Assembly: GCA_003220225.1 (NCBI GenBank)
Contig: QHRU01000031.1
Coordinates: forward strand, 115,737-179,736
Direction: 5' to 3'
DNA: 64,000 nt
Source: Candidatus Rokuibacteriota bacterium
Lineage (GTDB): Bacteria; Methylomirabilota; Methylomirabilia; Rokubacteriales; CSP1-6
The stretch's first letter is position 1. Each line of letters opens with the position of its first letter. This document shows, piece after piece, positions 8,539 through 17,841 of the stretch. A model generated the notes under the pieces. It did no database searches. It saw only the letters and a list, made by a program, of their open reading frames with translations, and was not told the origin of the DNA. Made by a program: the position numbers and the translations under genes.

Positions 8539-9405
8539 TCAGAGGTCGAGCGCCAGGCCCTCGGTGGAGAAGACGATCTCGCCCTCGTAGATCCGCCGGA
8601 CGTCGCCGATGCCCTTTTCCATGACCGGATGGCTGGCGAGATTGGGGCCGATGTGCGAGAGGATGAGCCGCCGGACGCCGGCGGCATGAGCCATGCGGGC
8701 GGCGCCCTTGGTCCCGCACTGGCCGCCGGCCTCGCCGTCGGCGTCCATGGCGTCCTGGTCGTTCCAGCACATGCACACAAGCGCGTCGGCGCCCCGCGCC
8801 AGATCGATCACGCTCTGGCAGGGCTGGGTGTCGCCGGTGAAGACGATGCTGCCGGTCGGCGTCTCCACCCGGTAGGCGAGCGAATCGAGGAAGGGCTGCA
8901 CGTGCTCGGCCGGCGCCGCCCACACCTCCCAGTCGAAGCCGGTGAACACGCAGCCCGGGCCCACGTCCGTGGCCTCCACGCTCGGTCCCGGGCGGGGCAG
9001 TACCGTTCCGCCGCGATTGCGGTACACGCGCTGGCTCAGCGGGTGCCCGACGCGGGCCTGCCAATCGTGCGTGAAGGCGCCGTGCTCGCCGATGAGCCGC
9101 TCGGTGATTCGCTCGGTCAGCGTGGGGCCGAAGACCTGCAGCCGGTTCTCACGGCCGATGCTCTGATCCCAGCGGCAAAGCAGGAAGCAGGGGTAGTCGA
9201 CGTCGTGGTCGAAGTGGTGGTGCGTGAAGAAGAGGTGGTCCACCTTCGTGGGCCACAGGCCGGCTTTGACGAGCTTGTGCGTGGCCGCCGGGCCGCAGTC
9301 GAACATGGCAAGCCGGCCGCCGCCGAGGTCGAGGACGTATGAGGTGCCAAAGCGATCGGCGGTCGGTGTCGGCGTGCCGGCGCCCAGGATATGCAGTCGA
9401 GCCAA
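8539..9405 (-). CDS. MBL-fold metallo-hydrolase (RNase Z/arylsulfatase-like)
   Basis: 288 residues. TTG start at 9405 with GGGAG about 7 nt upstream. The metallo-beta-lactamase motif HxHxDH is intact at residues 62-67 (THHHFDHDVDY), followed by 'VFTGDTQPC' supplying the bridging Asp and 'LILSHIGPNL' supplying a late His. The overall plan 'HILGAGTPTPTADRFGTSYV' is that of tRNase Z-like and AtsA-like soluble hydrolases with a dinuclear zinc site. It sits alone between the acetamidase and an orphan peptide-binding protein, 57 bp downstream of the latter. An amide- or ester-cleaving role alongside these genes is inference. Confidence 0.85.
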   Translation of the reverse strand: MARLHILGAGTPTPTADRFGTSYVLDLGGGRLAMFDCGPAATHKLVKAGLWPTKVDHLFFTHHHFDHDVDYPCFLLCRWDQSIGRENRLQVFGPTLTERITERLIGEHGAFTHDWQARVGHPLSQRVYRNRGGTVLPRPGPSVEATDVGPGCVFTGFDWEVWAAPAEHVQPFLDSLAYRVETPTGSIVFTGDTQPCQSVIDLARGADALVCMCWNDQDAMDADGEAGGQCGTKGAARMAHAAGVRRLILSHIGPNLASHPVMEKGIGDVRRIYEGEIVFSTEGLALDL

Positions 9406-9462
9406 GAGCGTCTCCCGCGCCGATGCTCCGCGGGTGGCCGCGCGGTTGTCAAGGCCCCTGCC

Positions 9463-11067
9463 CTACTTGTCGAGCCACACCTCCTGTATGCGGCCCCAAC
9501 TGTAGATCGAATGGTGCGGGACGAGGTTCTTCACGTGCGGCCACGCCGTGAAGTAGTCGAGTCGCCAGACGAGCACCGGCCGCACGGTCGTCTCTTCCAG
9601 TTTCCGCTGGATCTCCTGCACCAGCGCCCCGCGCTTCTTCGCATCCAGCTCTTGGGATTGCTGGTCGATGAGCCGCGCGATTGGCTCGTCGCAGAAGCCG
9701 GTATAGTTTCGTGGCGACCCGCAGCCAAAGTGCTCGTAGAAATTGGCGTCCGGGTCGTCCGGCTCCACCCCGTTTCGGTCGACGCCGACCTCGAACGCCC
9801 CGCGCGTTTGCAGGGGACCCCACTGCGGCGAATCCACCTGCCGCAGCGAGGCGTCGATCCCGACGCGCCGGAACTCCCCGATCACGAATGAGCTGATGTC
9901 CACGAAGGCGGGAAGCTGTCTGGTCAGTACCTCGACCTTCAAGGGCTTGTTCGGGCCGAATCCCGCATCGGCGAGGAGCATCCGGGTCTGGCCATGTTCG
10001 TGGCCGGGCTCGCCGTAGCCCGGGAGTGTGCGGAGATCGGGCTCAAGGATGCCCCACACCCCGTAGGGCCTCGGCATCATCGAGGAGCCGAGCACGGCCC
10101 CGCCTTGGTAGACGGCCGCGATGAGGGCGCGCCGGTCGATGGCGCGGCTCAAGGCCTGGCGCACCTTGACGTTGTCGAAAGGCGGTTTCCGCGTGTTGAT
10201 AGTGAGGTGATCTAGAATCCCCGCGTTGACCTGGGTGATCACGAGCTGCGGGGCCGCCTTCTTCAGTTGATCGGCGATCGGCTTTGTGGTTTCCCCAGGG
10301 AACGCCACGTCCACGCGCCCCGCCTGGAGCGCCGCCGTCGCCGTGCCGCGCTCCGCGATGATCGGATAGCGCAGCCCGTCGAGGTAGGGCCGGTCTTTCA
10401 TGAAGTAGTCGCGGTTCTTCACGTACTCGACGAAATCGCCCTTGCGCCAGTCCTTGACCTTGAACGGTCCCGTGCCCACGCAGCCGGTGCGGTAGCTGGC
10501 CGCCGGCACATGCGCGGCGTAGATCGGCGTGAATCCGGAGGCCAGCATCAGCAAGAGGGATGGTTGTGGGTGCTTCAGTCGGAACACGACCGTCTGGGGG
10601 TCGAGCGCGTCGACCGCCTCCACCTTGCCGTACCAGTCGCGCCGCGGGTTGAGACGCAGCTTGGCCGGCGCATCCGGCGTCTCCCGAAGCAGGTCGAATG
10701 TGTACTTGACGTCCTTGGAGCTGAACGGCTTGCCGTCGTGCCACCGCACGTCGCGTCGGAGGAAGAAGACCAGCTTGCGATAGTTCTCCTGCCACGCCCA
10801 GCGCTCGGCGAGCTCGCCGACGATGGTGTCCACGCTGTGTGTGGGCTTCAGCGGATCGAAAAGCACGAGGTTGCTGAAGCACGGCATCGCCGGCCACATG
10901 GTCGAGATCGTCGCGCTTTCGTGGATGGCGAAGCCCTGCGGCAGATCCTCCCGCAACCTGAGCGTGAGCCAGCCGCCAGACTTGGGCGCCTGGCCCTGGG
11001 AGGCAACACCGGTCACGAATACGAGCCCAGCTAGGCCGATCACGGAAAGGAACCGCGTGATCCTCAT
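9463..11067 (-). CDS. ABC-type peptide solute-binding protein (SBP_bac_5)
   Basis: 534 residues, ATG with GGAGG 6 nt upstream, Sec signal (MRITRFLSVIGLAGLVFVTG). Extracellular solute-binding family 5 (DppA/OppA-like): 'LAERWAWQENYRKLVFFLRR', 'VRWHDGKPFSSKDVKYTFDL', 'PFKVKDWRKGDFVEYVKN' and 'VRQALSRAIDRRALI' are the standard landmarks. These proteins capture peptides, opines, nickel or other ligands for Dpp-type importers. No permease or ATPase genes are adjacent; downstream are the MBL hydrolase and acetamidase, so it is either an orphan receptor or shares another importer in the window. Confidence 0.9.
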   Translation of the reverse strand: MRITRFLSVIGLAGLVFVTGVASQGQAPKSGGWLTLRLREDLPQGFAIHESATISTMWPAMPCFSNLVLFDPLKPTHSVDTIVGELAERWAWQENYRKLVFFLRRDVRWHDGKPFSSKDVKYTFDLLRETPDAPAKLRLNPRRDWYGKVEAVDALDPQTVVFRLKHPQPSLLLMLASGFTPIYAAHVPAASYRTGCVGTGPFKVKDWRKGDFVEYVKNRDYFMKDRPYLDGLRYPIIAERGTATAALQAGRVDVAFPGETTKPIADQLKKAAPQLVITQVNAGILDHLTINTRKPPFDNVKVRQALSRAIDRRALIAAVYQGGAVLGSSMMPRPYGVWGILEPDLRTLPGYGEPGHEHGQTRMLLADAGFGPNKPLKVEVLTRQLPAFVDISSFVIGEFRRVGIDASLRQVDSPQWGPLQTRGAFEVGVDRNGVEPDDPDANFYEHFGCGSPRNYTGFCDEPIARLIDQQSQELDAKKRGALVQEIQRKLEETTVRPVLVWRLDYFTAWPHVKNLVPHHSIYSWGRIQEVWLDK

Positions 11068-11109
11068 AACGCACCTCCGATTCCAATCACTGTCGATCTT
11101 GGTCGGACG

Positions 11110-11289
11110 TCAGAGCGCCCGTGCGATCAGCGACGCGCCGCTGAAGAGAAGCACGGCACCGACGATCTGCGCGACCTTCGCCGGCGCGACGCGCATGTGC
11201 ACTCGATCTCCGGTCCAGACGCCCGCCCACGCGACCGGAAGAAGCAACCCGATCGCGAGCCACAGGTCGCGGCCGGTGAAGAGTCCTTT
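11110..11289 (-). pseudogene. C-terminal remnant of a TSUP (TauE/SafE) permease
   Basis: On the minus strand an open frame of about 58 residues reads 'LFTGRDLWLAIGLLLPVAWA' ... 'APAKVAQIVGAVLLFSGASL' and a stop at 11110. This is the pattern of the last two membrane helices of sulfite-exporter TauE/SafE-family permeases. An in-frame stop precedes it and no further homologous sequence is seen upstream, so the N-terminal three quarters are lost. It fills the gap between the M24 gene and the peptide-binding protein; nothing else is recognised in this 290-bp gap. Confidence 0.65.
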
Positions 11290-11356
11290 AGCTCATGCGC
11301 GAGACGACGCGTGATCGTTGGCCGATGGTCCTCGACGGATGCCGGCGTGATGGCGC

Positions 11357-12505
11357 TCAGTTCACGACGAGCTGGCGTGGCGCGCGCGTGACGGCCTCGC
11401 AGCCTCTCGGGGTGACGATCGAAGTCTCCCCGAGACACATGCTCAGACCGGTCCGGCTGTTTAACACGATCATGTGCAGAAAGAACACCATCCCCGGACT
11501 CAAGATCTGCGGATTGCCCGTGTACACCATGGGCCAGTCCATCCACGTCGGCGGATACGTCGCGCCCATCGTGTAGCCGCAGGCGTTCAGATAGTGGCCC
11601 TCATAGCCCGCCTTCTTGAGCGTTCGCGCGTGCGCGTCGAAGACCTCGCCAACGGTGCGACCCGGACGCAGCATCGTCTGCGCGGCATCGAGCGCCTCGG
11701 CGCACGCGGCGAACATGTCTCGATGGCGCCGGTCCACCTTGCCCGTGAGCGTGACGTGCATGAGCGCGGCGTGGTAATGCCGGTAGGCGGCGGCGAACTC
11801 GAACGTCACCTGATCGGTCCGTCCCACCGTGCCGTGGCCGGTGTGGTAACGGACGAGGAGCGCCTCCTCGCCGCGGCCCATCGGCCAGCGGCTCGCCGAC
11901 GGGTCGCCGTCCCCGGCGAGGATCACCTTCTGCATCTCGCCGTAGATCTCTCCCACGCGCGCGCCGGGCACCGTCAGGCGATTCGCGACGGCCAGCGCCT
12001 CGTCCGCGAGTTGACCGGCGCCGCGCACGTAGACGAGCTCCGCTGGGCTCTTGACGAGGCGCAGGAGCCGCACGAGGTCCGACGCATCTTCCGTCCGGCA
12101 GAAGCCGTGCAGCGCGGCGTCGACCATCTGCCCGCGCTGGGCGGTGAGACCATACGCGTGAGATTCGACGCCGAGGCGCTTGCCACGGCAGCGGTAGCTG
12201 TCGAGCATGTCCCGCAGGTCGTCGGCGGGGTTGGCGCCTTCTCGATCGCGCCAGATCCGCACGTCCTTGATCACGGAGGTGAGCCGCGCCTGGCGCAGAT
12301 CGGCAGAGCGCGTGCAAAGCGCGAGCGCGCCGTCGGCGCCGAGGTACATGCCCTGGAACATGCTGTAGCCGCTCGTGTCGTAGCCGGTCAGGTAGTACAT
12401 GCTCTCCTGGCGGAAGATGAGCAGGCCGTCGAGGCTCAGCTTCGCCATCTCTCGGCAGGCGGCGCGGCGGCGCCGCGCGAGCTCCTGTTTCGTGAAGTGC
12501 AGCAT
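11357..12505 (-). CDS. M24-fold (creatinase/ectoine-hydrolase-like) enzyme lacking metal ligands
   Basis: 382 residues; the ATG at 12505 overlaps the upstream permease stop by one base (TGATG). Residues 10-150 are a creatinase-type N-terminal domain (LLIFRQESMYYLTGYDTSGY) and 158-375 the pita-bread catalytic domain. The five metal ligands of M24 aminopeptidases are mostly gone: the first Asp is E236, the second aligns with A247, the GHG His region is 'NACGYTMGATYPP', and the first late Glu falls in 'MVFFLHMIVLN'; only E360 (LGETSIVTP) remains. Loss of metal with 'CGYTMG..YPP' resembles creatinase and ectoine hydrolase DoeA, which cleave C-N bonds without metal. Last gene of a spermidine/putrescine-type ABC operon, so it probably hydrolyses the imported compound. 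Confidence 0.82.
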   Translation of the reverse strand: MLHFTKQELARRRRAACREMAKLSLDGLLIFRQESMYYLTGYDTSGYSMFQGMYLGADGALALCTRSADLRQARLTSVIKDVRIWRDREGANPADDLRDMLDSYRCRGKRLGVESHAYGLTAQRGQMVDAALHGFCRTEDASDLVRLLRLVKSPAELVYVRGAGQLADEALAVANRLTVPGARVGEIYGEMQKVILAGDGDPSASRWPMGRGEEALLVRYHTGHGTVGRTDQVTFEFAAAYRHYHAALMHVTLTGKVDRRHRDMFAACAEALDAAQTMLRPGRTVGEVFDAHARTLKKAGYEGHYLNACGYTMGATYPPTWMDWPMVYTGNPQILSPGMVFFLHMIVLNSRTGLSMCLGETSIVTPRGCEAVTRAPRQLVVN

Positions 12506-13308
12506 CAGACATCCGTCCGCCGGCGCAGCAGCGCGCTGGCGCCGAGCACCGCGCACGTCACCGCGATGAGGAACGAGCTCACGGCCGCGATCGTCGGGTC
12601 GACCTCGAGCAGCAAGCTGTTCCAGACGCGCACCGTCAGCGTCTGCACCTCGACTCCCGCCAGGAACAGCGGGATCAGCAGCTCGTCGAACGACGTGAGG
12701 AACGCGAAGAGCGCCGCCGACACGACGCCGGGGGCGATCAGCGGTAGCGTAACGCGCCGGAGCGCGACGAGGCGACTTGCGCCGAGGCTGAGGGCCGCCA
12801 GCTCGAGACGGAGGTCGAAGCCCTGGAGCGTCGCTGTGATGATGATGACGACGACCGGCAAGGCCAGCACCGTGTGCCCCACCGCCATGGCGAGGATGCT
12901 GCCGGTGGCCTTCAACTTCACGAAGAAGAAGTAGAGCCCGATGGCCGTGATGATGGTGGGAACGATCATCGGCGAGAGCAGCATCGCATAGATTGCGCCC
13001 TTCCCCCGGAAGCGGCCCCGCACCAGGGCCAGCGACGCGGCGAGCCCGAGCACCGTCGCGAACACCATCGTGAGGCTCGCCACCTGCACACTGACCACGA
13101 TAGACTGCCGCCACTCCGGGGTGCCGAAGAAGCGCTCGTACCAGCGGAGGGACAGGCGGGGCGGCGGGAAGGTCAGGTAGTCGGCGCCGCTGAACGAGAC
13201 GATCACGATGATCGCCACCGGAGCCGCCAGAAACACGAGCACGGCGGCGGCGATGGCGACGACGCCGATGGTGCCGGGTCCGGTGCGCTGACCCTCGGCG
13301 CCGATCAT
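12505..13308 (-). CDS. ABC transporter permease, PotC type
   Basis: 267 residues, six predicted helices. The ATG at 13308 overlaps the upstream permease stop (ATGA) and gives the usual short cytoplasmic N-terminus; the longer open frame upstream is the other permease's shadow. The EAA loop that docks the ATPase is 'AALSLGASRLVALRRVTLPL' followed by IAPG. It pairs with the PotB-type permease in a spermidine/putrescine/iron-type importer (inner membrane, BPD_transp_1 fold). Confidence 0.9.
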   Translation of the reverse strand: MIGAEGQRTGPGTIGVVAIAAAVLVFLAAPVAIIVIVSFSGADYLTFPPPRLSLRWYERFFGTPEWRQSIVVSVQVASLTMVFATVLGLAASLALVRGRFRGKGAIYAMLLSPMIVPTIITAIGLYFFFVKLKATGSILAMAVGHTVLALPVVVIIITATLQGFDLRLELAALSLGASRLVALRRVTLPLIAPGVVSAALFAFLTSFDELLIPLFLAGVEVQTLTVRVWNSLLLEVDPTIAAVSSFLIAVTCAVLGASALLRRRTDV

Positions 13309-14192
13309 CCCAGGCCCTCGAAGAGTCGCTCGAGCCGCATCAGCCGGTAGTAGACCGCGAAGCCGATGAGCGTCAGCGCGAGGAGGATGACGCCGAGGGC
13401 CGAGGCGAACGACCAGTTCAGCGTGAACTCGACCTCGCGCTCGATCAGCATGGCGATCATGACGTCGGAGGGACCACCCATGAGCGCGGGGGTGATGAAG
13501 AACCCGAGGCTCAGGATGAAGACGAGCAACGTGCCGCCGGCGATCCCGGGCGCGCTCAGCGGCAGGAAGACGCGCCGGAACGCCTGCCACCGGCTGGCGC
13601 CGAGACTGTGCGCGGCCCGAACGAGCGCGGGATCGATTCCGCGCATGACGCTGGCGAGCGTGAGCACCATGAACGGCAGCAGCACGTAGGTCATGCCAAC
13701 GACGACGCCGGCCTGGTTGTAGAGCAGGGGGAGCGGCGCCTGGGTCAGGCCGAGGGCGACCAGGTACTGGTTGACGACGCCGTTGCGCCCGAGCAGCACC
13801 ATCCAGGCGTACGTGCGCACGATGATGCTCGTGAGAAACGGCAGGACCACGATGACGACGAGCACACGCGCGAGCCGTGGGCGGACGGTCGCCAGCACGT
13901 ACGCGAGCGGATACCCGAGCAGGAGCGCGATGAGCGTCACCACCGCCGCAGTCCGGAACGTCAGGGCGATGACCGTCAGGTACACGCTCGTGCGGACGAT
14001 CTGGCGATAGGACTCGAGCGTGTACCCGTTCTTGTAGACGCTGCGCAGCAGGATCCCGAACAGCGGATACACGAAGAAGGTCCCCAGGGTCAGCAGCGCC
14101 GGCAGCAGCAGGAGGAGGTACCGCCGCGTCTCGCGACGGTCCGCCGCCACCATCGTCGGCGCCGTCACCAGCGCGCTGCCGTCAGCGTTCAT
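13305..14192 (-). CDS. ABC transporter permease, PotB type
   Basis: 295 residues with a longer N-terminal cytoplasmic segment, then six helices starting at 'YLLLLLPALLTLGTFFVYPL'. The EAA loop is 'AAHSLGASRWQAFRRVFLPL'. The start overlaps the ATPase stop by 11 bp and the end overlaps the PotC-type start by 4 bp, so all three are translationally coupled. First membrane subunit of the spermidine/putrescine-type importer. Confidence 0.9.
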   Translation of the reverse strand: MNADGSALVTAPTMVAADRRETRRYLLLLLPALLTLGTFFVYPLFGILLRSVYKNGYTLESYRQIVRTSVYLTVIALTFRTAAVVTLIALLLGYPLAYVLATVRPRLARVLVVIVVLPFLTSIIVRTYAWMVLLGRNGVVNQYLVALGLTQAPLPLLYNQAGVVVGMTYVLLPFMVLTLASVMRGIDPALVRAAHSLGASRWQAFRRVFLPLSAPGIAGGTLLVFILSLGFFITPALMGGPSDVMIAMLIEREVEFTLNWSFASALGVILLALTLIGFAVYYRLMRLERLFEGLG

Positions 14193-15300
14193 CGGACGCG
14201 CGCGCGAAGAGGCGTGTGTCTCCAGGATCCCACGCCAGCTCGACGAGATCGCCGGTCGCGAGCTGGCGGGACGCGAGCCGGTTCTGGACCTTGACGGTCA
14301 GCGTCCCCGTCGCGCCCAGCGCCACCGAGTACCGCGTCGCATCGCCCGCGTAGACGATCTGGTCGACGACGCCCTTGCCGCGATTCAGCTCCGAGGCGCG
14401 CGCGTCCTGCGGGACGATCTTTTCCGGGCGAACGGCCGCGACGACCCGCTGGCCGACGTGCAGGGGCTCACGGCTCGTCCCCCGCAGCTCGAGCCCACCC
14501 TCCGCGCGCACGACCGCGCGGCCGTCCGGACTCGTCGAGATGACGACACCGTCGAGGAAATTCGATTCGCCGACGAAGTCGGCGACGAAGGGACTGACAG
14601 GCGATTCGTACAGCTCGGCGGGCGTCCCGACCTGTTCCGTCTGGCCACCGCGCATGACGGCGACGCGATCGGACATCGTCAGCGCCTCCTCCTGGTCATG
14701 GGTCACGTAGATGACCGTGACGTGCAGGTGGCGCTGGATCCGCTTCAGCTCGAGCTGCATGTGCGCGCGGAGTTTCTTGTCGAGCGCGCCCAGCGGCTCG
14801 TCCATCAAGAGCACGCGCGGACGGAAGACGAGCGCGCGCGCGAGCGCGACCCGCTGCTGTTCGCCCCCGGAGAGCTGGCGCGGAAGGCGCCGCTCGTAGC
14901 CCGTGAGCCGCACCAGCTCGAGCGCCTCGCCGACCCGGCGGCGGATCTCGGCGGCGGACACCTTCCGAACCTCGAGCGGAAACGCGATGTTCTCGGAGAC
15001 GGTGAGGTGCGGGAACACGGCGTAGCTCTGAAAGACCATGCCGAGGTCGCGCTTCTGCGGGGGGAGCGCGGCCACGTCGATGCCGTCGATTGCGATCGCG
15101 CCTCGGCTCGGATGGACGAACCCCGCCACCATCATGAGCGTGGTCGTCTTGCCCGAGCCGCTCGGTCCCAGGAGTGTGAAGAACGATCCGGCAGGAACGG
15201 TCATGGAGACGTCGCTGACCGCCACGACCGGCCCGAAGAGCTTGGTCAGCCCCTGCAGACGGACTTCGGCGCCGGCCCTTACCCCTTCTGGAGCAGCCAC
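14182..15300 (-). CDS. ABC transporter ATPase, PotA type with TOBE domain
   Basis: About 372 residues from a GTG at 15300 that overlaps the end of the binding-protein gene by 22 bp; the start is inferred because no ATG lies between that gene's stop and the ABC domain. Walker A 'GPSGSGKTTT', Q-loop 'MVFQSYAVFPHLTV', signature 'LSGGEQQRVALARAL', Walker B 'RVLLMDEPLGALD' and H-loop 'VTHDQEEA' are all intact. Residues about 240-372 are the TOBE-like regulatory domain (FVGESNFLDG...). Energises the two permeases downstream. Confidence 0.9.
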   Translation of the reverse strand: MAAPEGVRAGAEVRLQGLTKLFGPVVAVSDVSMTVPAGSFFTLLGPSGSGKTTTLMMVAGFVHPSRGAIAIDGIDVAALPPQKRDLGMVFQSYAVFPHLTVSENIAFPLEVRKVSAAEIRRRVGEALELVRLTGYERRLPRQLSGGEQQRVALARALVFRPRVLLMDEPLGALDKKLRAHMQLELKRIQRHLHVTVIYVTHDQEEALTMSDRVAVMRGGQTEQVGTPAELYESPVSPFVADFVGESNFLDGVVISTSPDGRAVVRAEGGLELRGTSREPLHVGQRVVAAVRPEKIVPQDARASELNRGKGVVDQIVYAGDATRYSVALGATGTLTVKVQNRLASRQLATGDLVELAWDPGDTRLFARASDER

Positions 15301-16391
15301 TGCGACCAGCGCTCGCTGACTTTCGCCCGATTGTCCGCCCACCACTTGCCGTTCTGGAGGAACGCTCTGGCCTTGTGCTCCGGGCTCGAGGGCAGCCGGG
15401 CGGCGACGTCGGCGGGAATGGACTTGAAGGCCTGCCGGTTCGTCGGCCCGTACGGGATCAACTTGGCCAGGTTGGCTTGCGGCTCGGGCTGACAGGCGAA
15501 GTCGATGAAGCGGTGGGCGTTCTCGGCGTTCTTCGCGCCCTTCAGCACGCCCCAGTACTGCGACTGCAGGCTCGCCTCGTTCCACTCGATCGCGAGCGGC
15601 GCGCCCTTATCCGCCACCGCCTGGAGCCGTCCGTTCCAGATGCTGCCGAGGACGACCTCCTTGTCCGCGAGCATCTGCGCCGAGAGCGCGCCCGTGTCCC
15701 AGAACTTCCGGATGGCCGGTCGCACCCGGTCGAGCGACTTGAATCCACGCTCGATGTCGAGCGGATAAAGCTTGTCCTTCGGCACGCCGTCGGCGAGCAG
15801 CGCGAACTCGAGGTCGATGTTGCCCGACGCGAGATCCGCGAGCATCCGGGGGCCGACGAACTTCTTCAGGTCCCAGAACTCCGCCCACGAGCGCGGCTGC
15901 TTGCCGGTCGGGAACGCCTGCGTGTTGTAGCCGAGCACGGACGAGAAGTAGATGTCGCCGACCATGTCGTCGCGACGGATGAAGGGGTCCATGTCGTCGG
16001 GGTTGGCGAGCTTCCAGCCCTTGTAGTTGATCTTTTCGAGTGCGCCCTTCTGGCTGAGCGAGATCATGCCGAGCTCGCCCGCGTCCACGACGTCGAGCTC
16101 GATGTTACCGGACTCGAACATCGCGAGAAGCTTGCCGAGCGTCGCGGGCACCTTGACCACCTCGATGCCGGTGGCTTTCGTGAACGGCTCCACGATGGCC
16201 TTGACCACCGCCTCCTCATAGGCGCCGCCGATCGTCCGCAGCACGACCTTCCCCGCCGCGCTCGCCCGGCGCGGCCACACGATTGGCATGCTCGCGGTCG
16301 CGAGCGCGGCCGCCGTGCCAGCGAGAAGGTGGCGCCGGCTGACGCCGGTGCTGCGGGCGAGGACCATCTGCTCTCGGCGTGTCTGGCTCAT
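15279..16391 (-). CDS. Tat-exported PotD/PotF-type solute-binding protein
   Basis: 370 residues. The ATG at 16391 is preferred to an upstream in-frame start because GAGGAG lies 6-7 nt before it and it leads straight into a twin-arginine signal (SRRHLLAGTAAALATASMP). The mature protein has the spermidine/putrescine-binding plan: 'LRTIGGAYEEAVVKAIVEPF', 'TGIEVVKVPATLGKLL', 'PRSWAEFWDLKKF' and 'NAENAHRFIDFACQPEPQAN'. First gene of the five-gene operon running to the M24-fold enzyme. Family members bind polyamines, ferric ions or modified amino acids; the coupled hydrolase favours an amino-acid-like ligand (inference). Confidence 0.9.
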   Translation of the reverse strand: MSQTRREQMVLARSTGVSRRHLLAGTAAALATASMPIVWPRRASAAGKVVLRTIGGAYEEAVVKAIVEPFTKATGIEVVKVPATLGKLLAMFESGNIELDVVDAGELGMISLSQKGALEKINYKGWKLANPDDMDPFIRRDDMVGDIYFSSVLGYNTQAFPTGKQPRSWAEFWDLKKFVGPRMLADLASGNIDLEFALLADGVPKDKLYPLDIERGFKSLDRVRPAIRKFWDTGALSAQMLADKEVVLGSIWNGRLQAVADKGAPLAIEWNEASLQSQYWGVLKGAKNAENAHRFIDFACQPEPQANLAKLIPYGPTNRQAFKSIPADVAARLPSSPEHKARAFLQNGKWWADNRAKVSERWSQWLLQKG

Positions 16392-16587
16392 GTCGCGCTC
16401 CTCGAATGTCGGTGCCGATGCCTGGAGTGTCCGCTTCGTTAACACGCGGCTTTCCGACCTGTCAACCGGCACGTAATGAACCCATGCGTGCGGAGAAGGT
16501 CGATGGTGAGGATCTCTTCCTCCTGATCACGCAAGACGCTGCCGGTGTATGCTCTCGGCAACTTCTCCGCGGGAAGAGGATGCCGCC

Positions 16588-17841
16588 ATGGACGACGTCA
16601 AGCGTCAGCTCGCGAAATGGATCGACCAGGATCGCGACACGATCATTGGCTTCCTGTGCGATTTCGTCCGCGCCAAGAGCCCGAACCCTCCCGGCGACAC
16701 GACGCTCGCGGCCGCGCACATCACGCGATTTCTCGAAGCCCAGGGGCTGCCGTTCCGCGTGATCGCGCCACAGGCTACCATGCCGAACATCGTCGGCACG
16801 TTCGAGGGGCGCGGCCCGGGCCGGCATCTCGTGCTGAACGGACACATCGACGTCTTCCCGGCCGACGAGAGGAACGAGCGCTGGACGCATGGGCCGTGGA
16901 GCGGCGCGATCGCCAACGGCAAGATCTACGGGCGCGGTGTGGCCGACATGAAGGCCGGCACGTCGGCGTCGATCTTCACCTACGCCTACCTCTATCGGAT
17001 CCGCGAGCACCTGAAGGGGCGGCTGACGCTCACGGCCGTCTCGGACGAGGAGACGTTCGGGCCGTGGGGCGCGCGCTACCTCATGGAGCATCACCCCGAG
17101 GTCCACGGCGATTGCCTTCTGAACGGCGAGCCGAGCAGTCCGCTCACCATCCGCTTCGGCGAGAAGGGACCGCTGTGGCTCCGGTTCACGACGCGAACGC
17201 GCGGCGCGCACGGCGCCTACACGCACCTGTCCCCGAGCGCGACGAAGATCTCGGCGCGACTGATCGTGGATCTGGAAGAGCTGACGACCCTCGAGCCGTC
17301 GGTGCCGATCGACATCGCCGATGCGCTCGCCGGGGCCGCCGCCGCCATCGACGAGGCGCAGGGACCGGGCGCGAAGGACATCATCCAGCGTGTGACGGTC
17401 AACATCGGCGTCATCCAGGGCGGGCAGAAGGTGAACATGGTCCCGGGCACGTGCTGGTTCGAGGCCGACGTCCGCCTTCCCCCCGGCCTCGGCAAGGACG
17501 CGGTTCTCGCGAAGGTGCGTCAGATCCTTGCGCGCTATCCCGACACGACGATGGAAGAGATCAACTTCAGCGCGCCGAGCGCCTGTGATCCGAACCACGA
17601 GATGGTCGGCATCCTGCGCGCCAACGCCCGCGCGCTCGGCCGGCCCGATCCCGCGCCGATCGTCAGCCTCGGCGGCACCGACGCGCGGCTGTGGCGCCAG
17701 CGCGGCATCCCGGGGCTCGTGCACGGTCCCTTTCCGCGGGGCATGGCTCAGGCTGACGAGCACGTCGAGATCGAGGAGTACCTGCACATCGTCCGCATGC
17801 ACGTACTCTCGTCATTCGACTACCTCGCGCGCCGGGCGTGA
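16588..17841 (+). CDS. M20-family metallopeptidase (ArgE/DapE-like)
   Basis: 417 residues from the ATG at 16588 (AGAGGA 8 nt upstream); an in-frame ATG at 16549 has no ribosome site. Metal-site motifs are 'LNGHIDVFPAD' (His, Asp), 'GRGVADMKAG' (bridging Asp), 'SDEETFG' (catalytic Glu and metal Glu) and 'NGEPSS'. The C-terminal ligand region is 'GMAQADEHVEIEEY', where the His usually found three residues before the DE pair is not in its usual place. The family removes acyl or carboxy-side groups from amino acids and small peptides. Divergent from the spermidine-type operon and overlapping the downstream oxidase (GTGA), forming a two-gene catabolic unit. Confidence 0.88.
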   Translation: MDDVKRQLAKWIDQDRDTIIGFLCDFVRAKSPNPPGDTTLAAAHITRFLEAQGLPFRVIAPQATMPNIVGTFEGRGPGRHLVLNGHIDVFPADERNERWTHGPWSGAIANGKIYGRGVADMKAGTSASIFTYAYLYRIREHLKGRLTLTAVSDEETFGPWGARYLMEHHPEVHGDCLLNGEPSSPLTIRFGEKGPLWLRFTTRTRGAHGAYTHLSPSATKISARLIVDLEELTTLEPSVPIDIADALAGAAAAIDEAQGPGAKDIIQRVTVNIGVIQGGQKVNMVPGTCWFEADVRLPPGLGKDAVLAKVRQILARYPDTTMEEINFSAPSACDPNHEMVGILRANARALGRPDPAPIVSLGGTDARLWRQRGIPGLVHGPFPRGMAQADEHVEIEEYLHIVRMHVLSSFDYLARRA

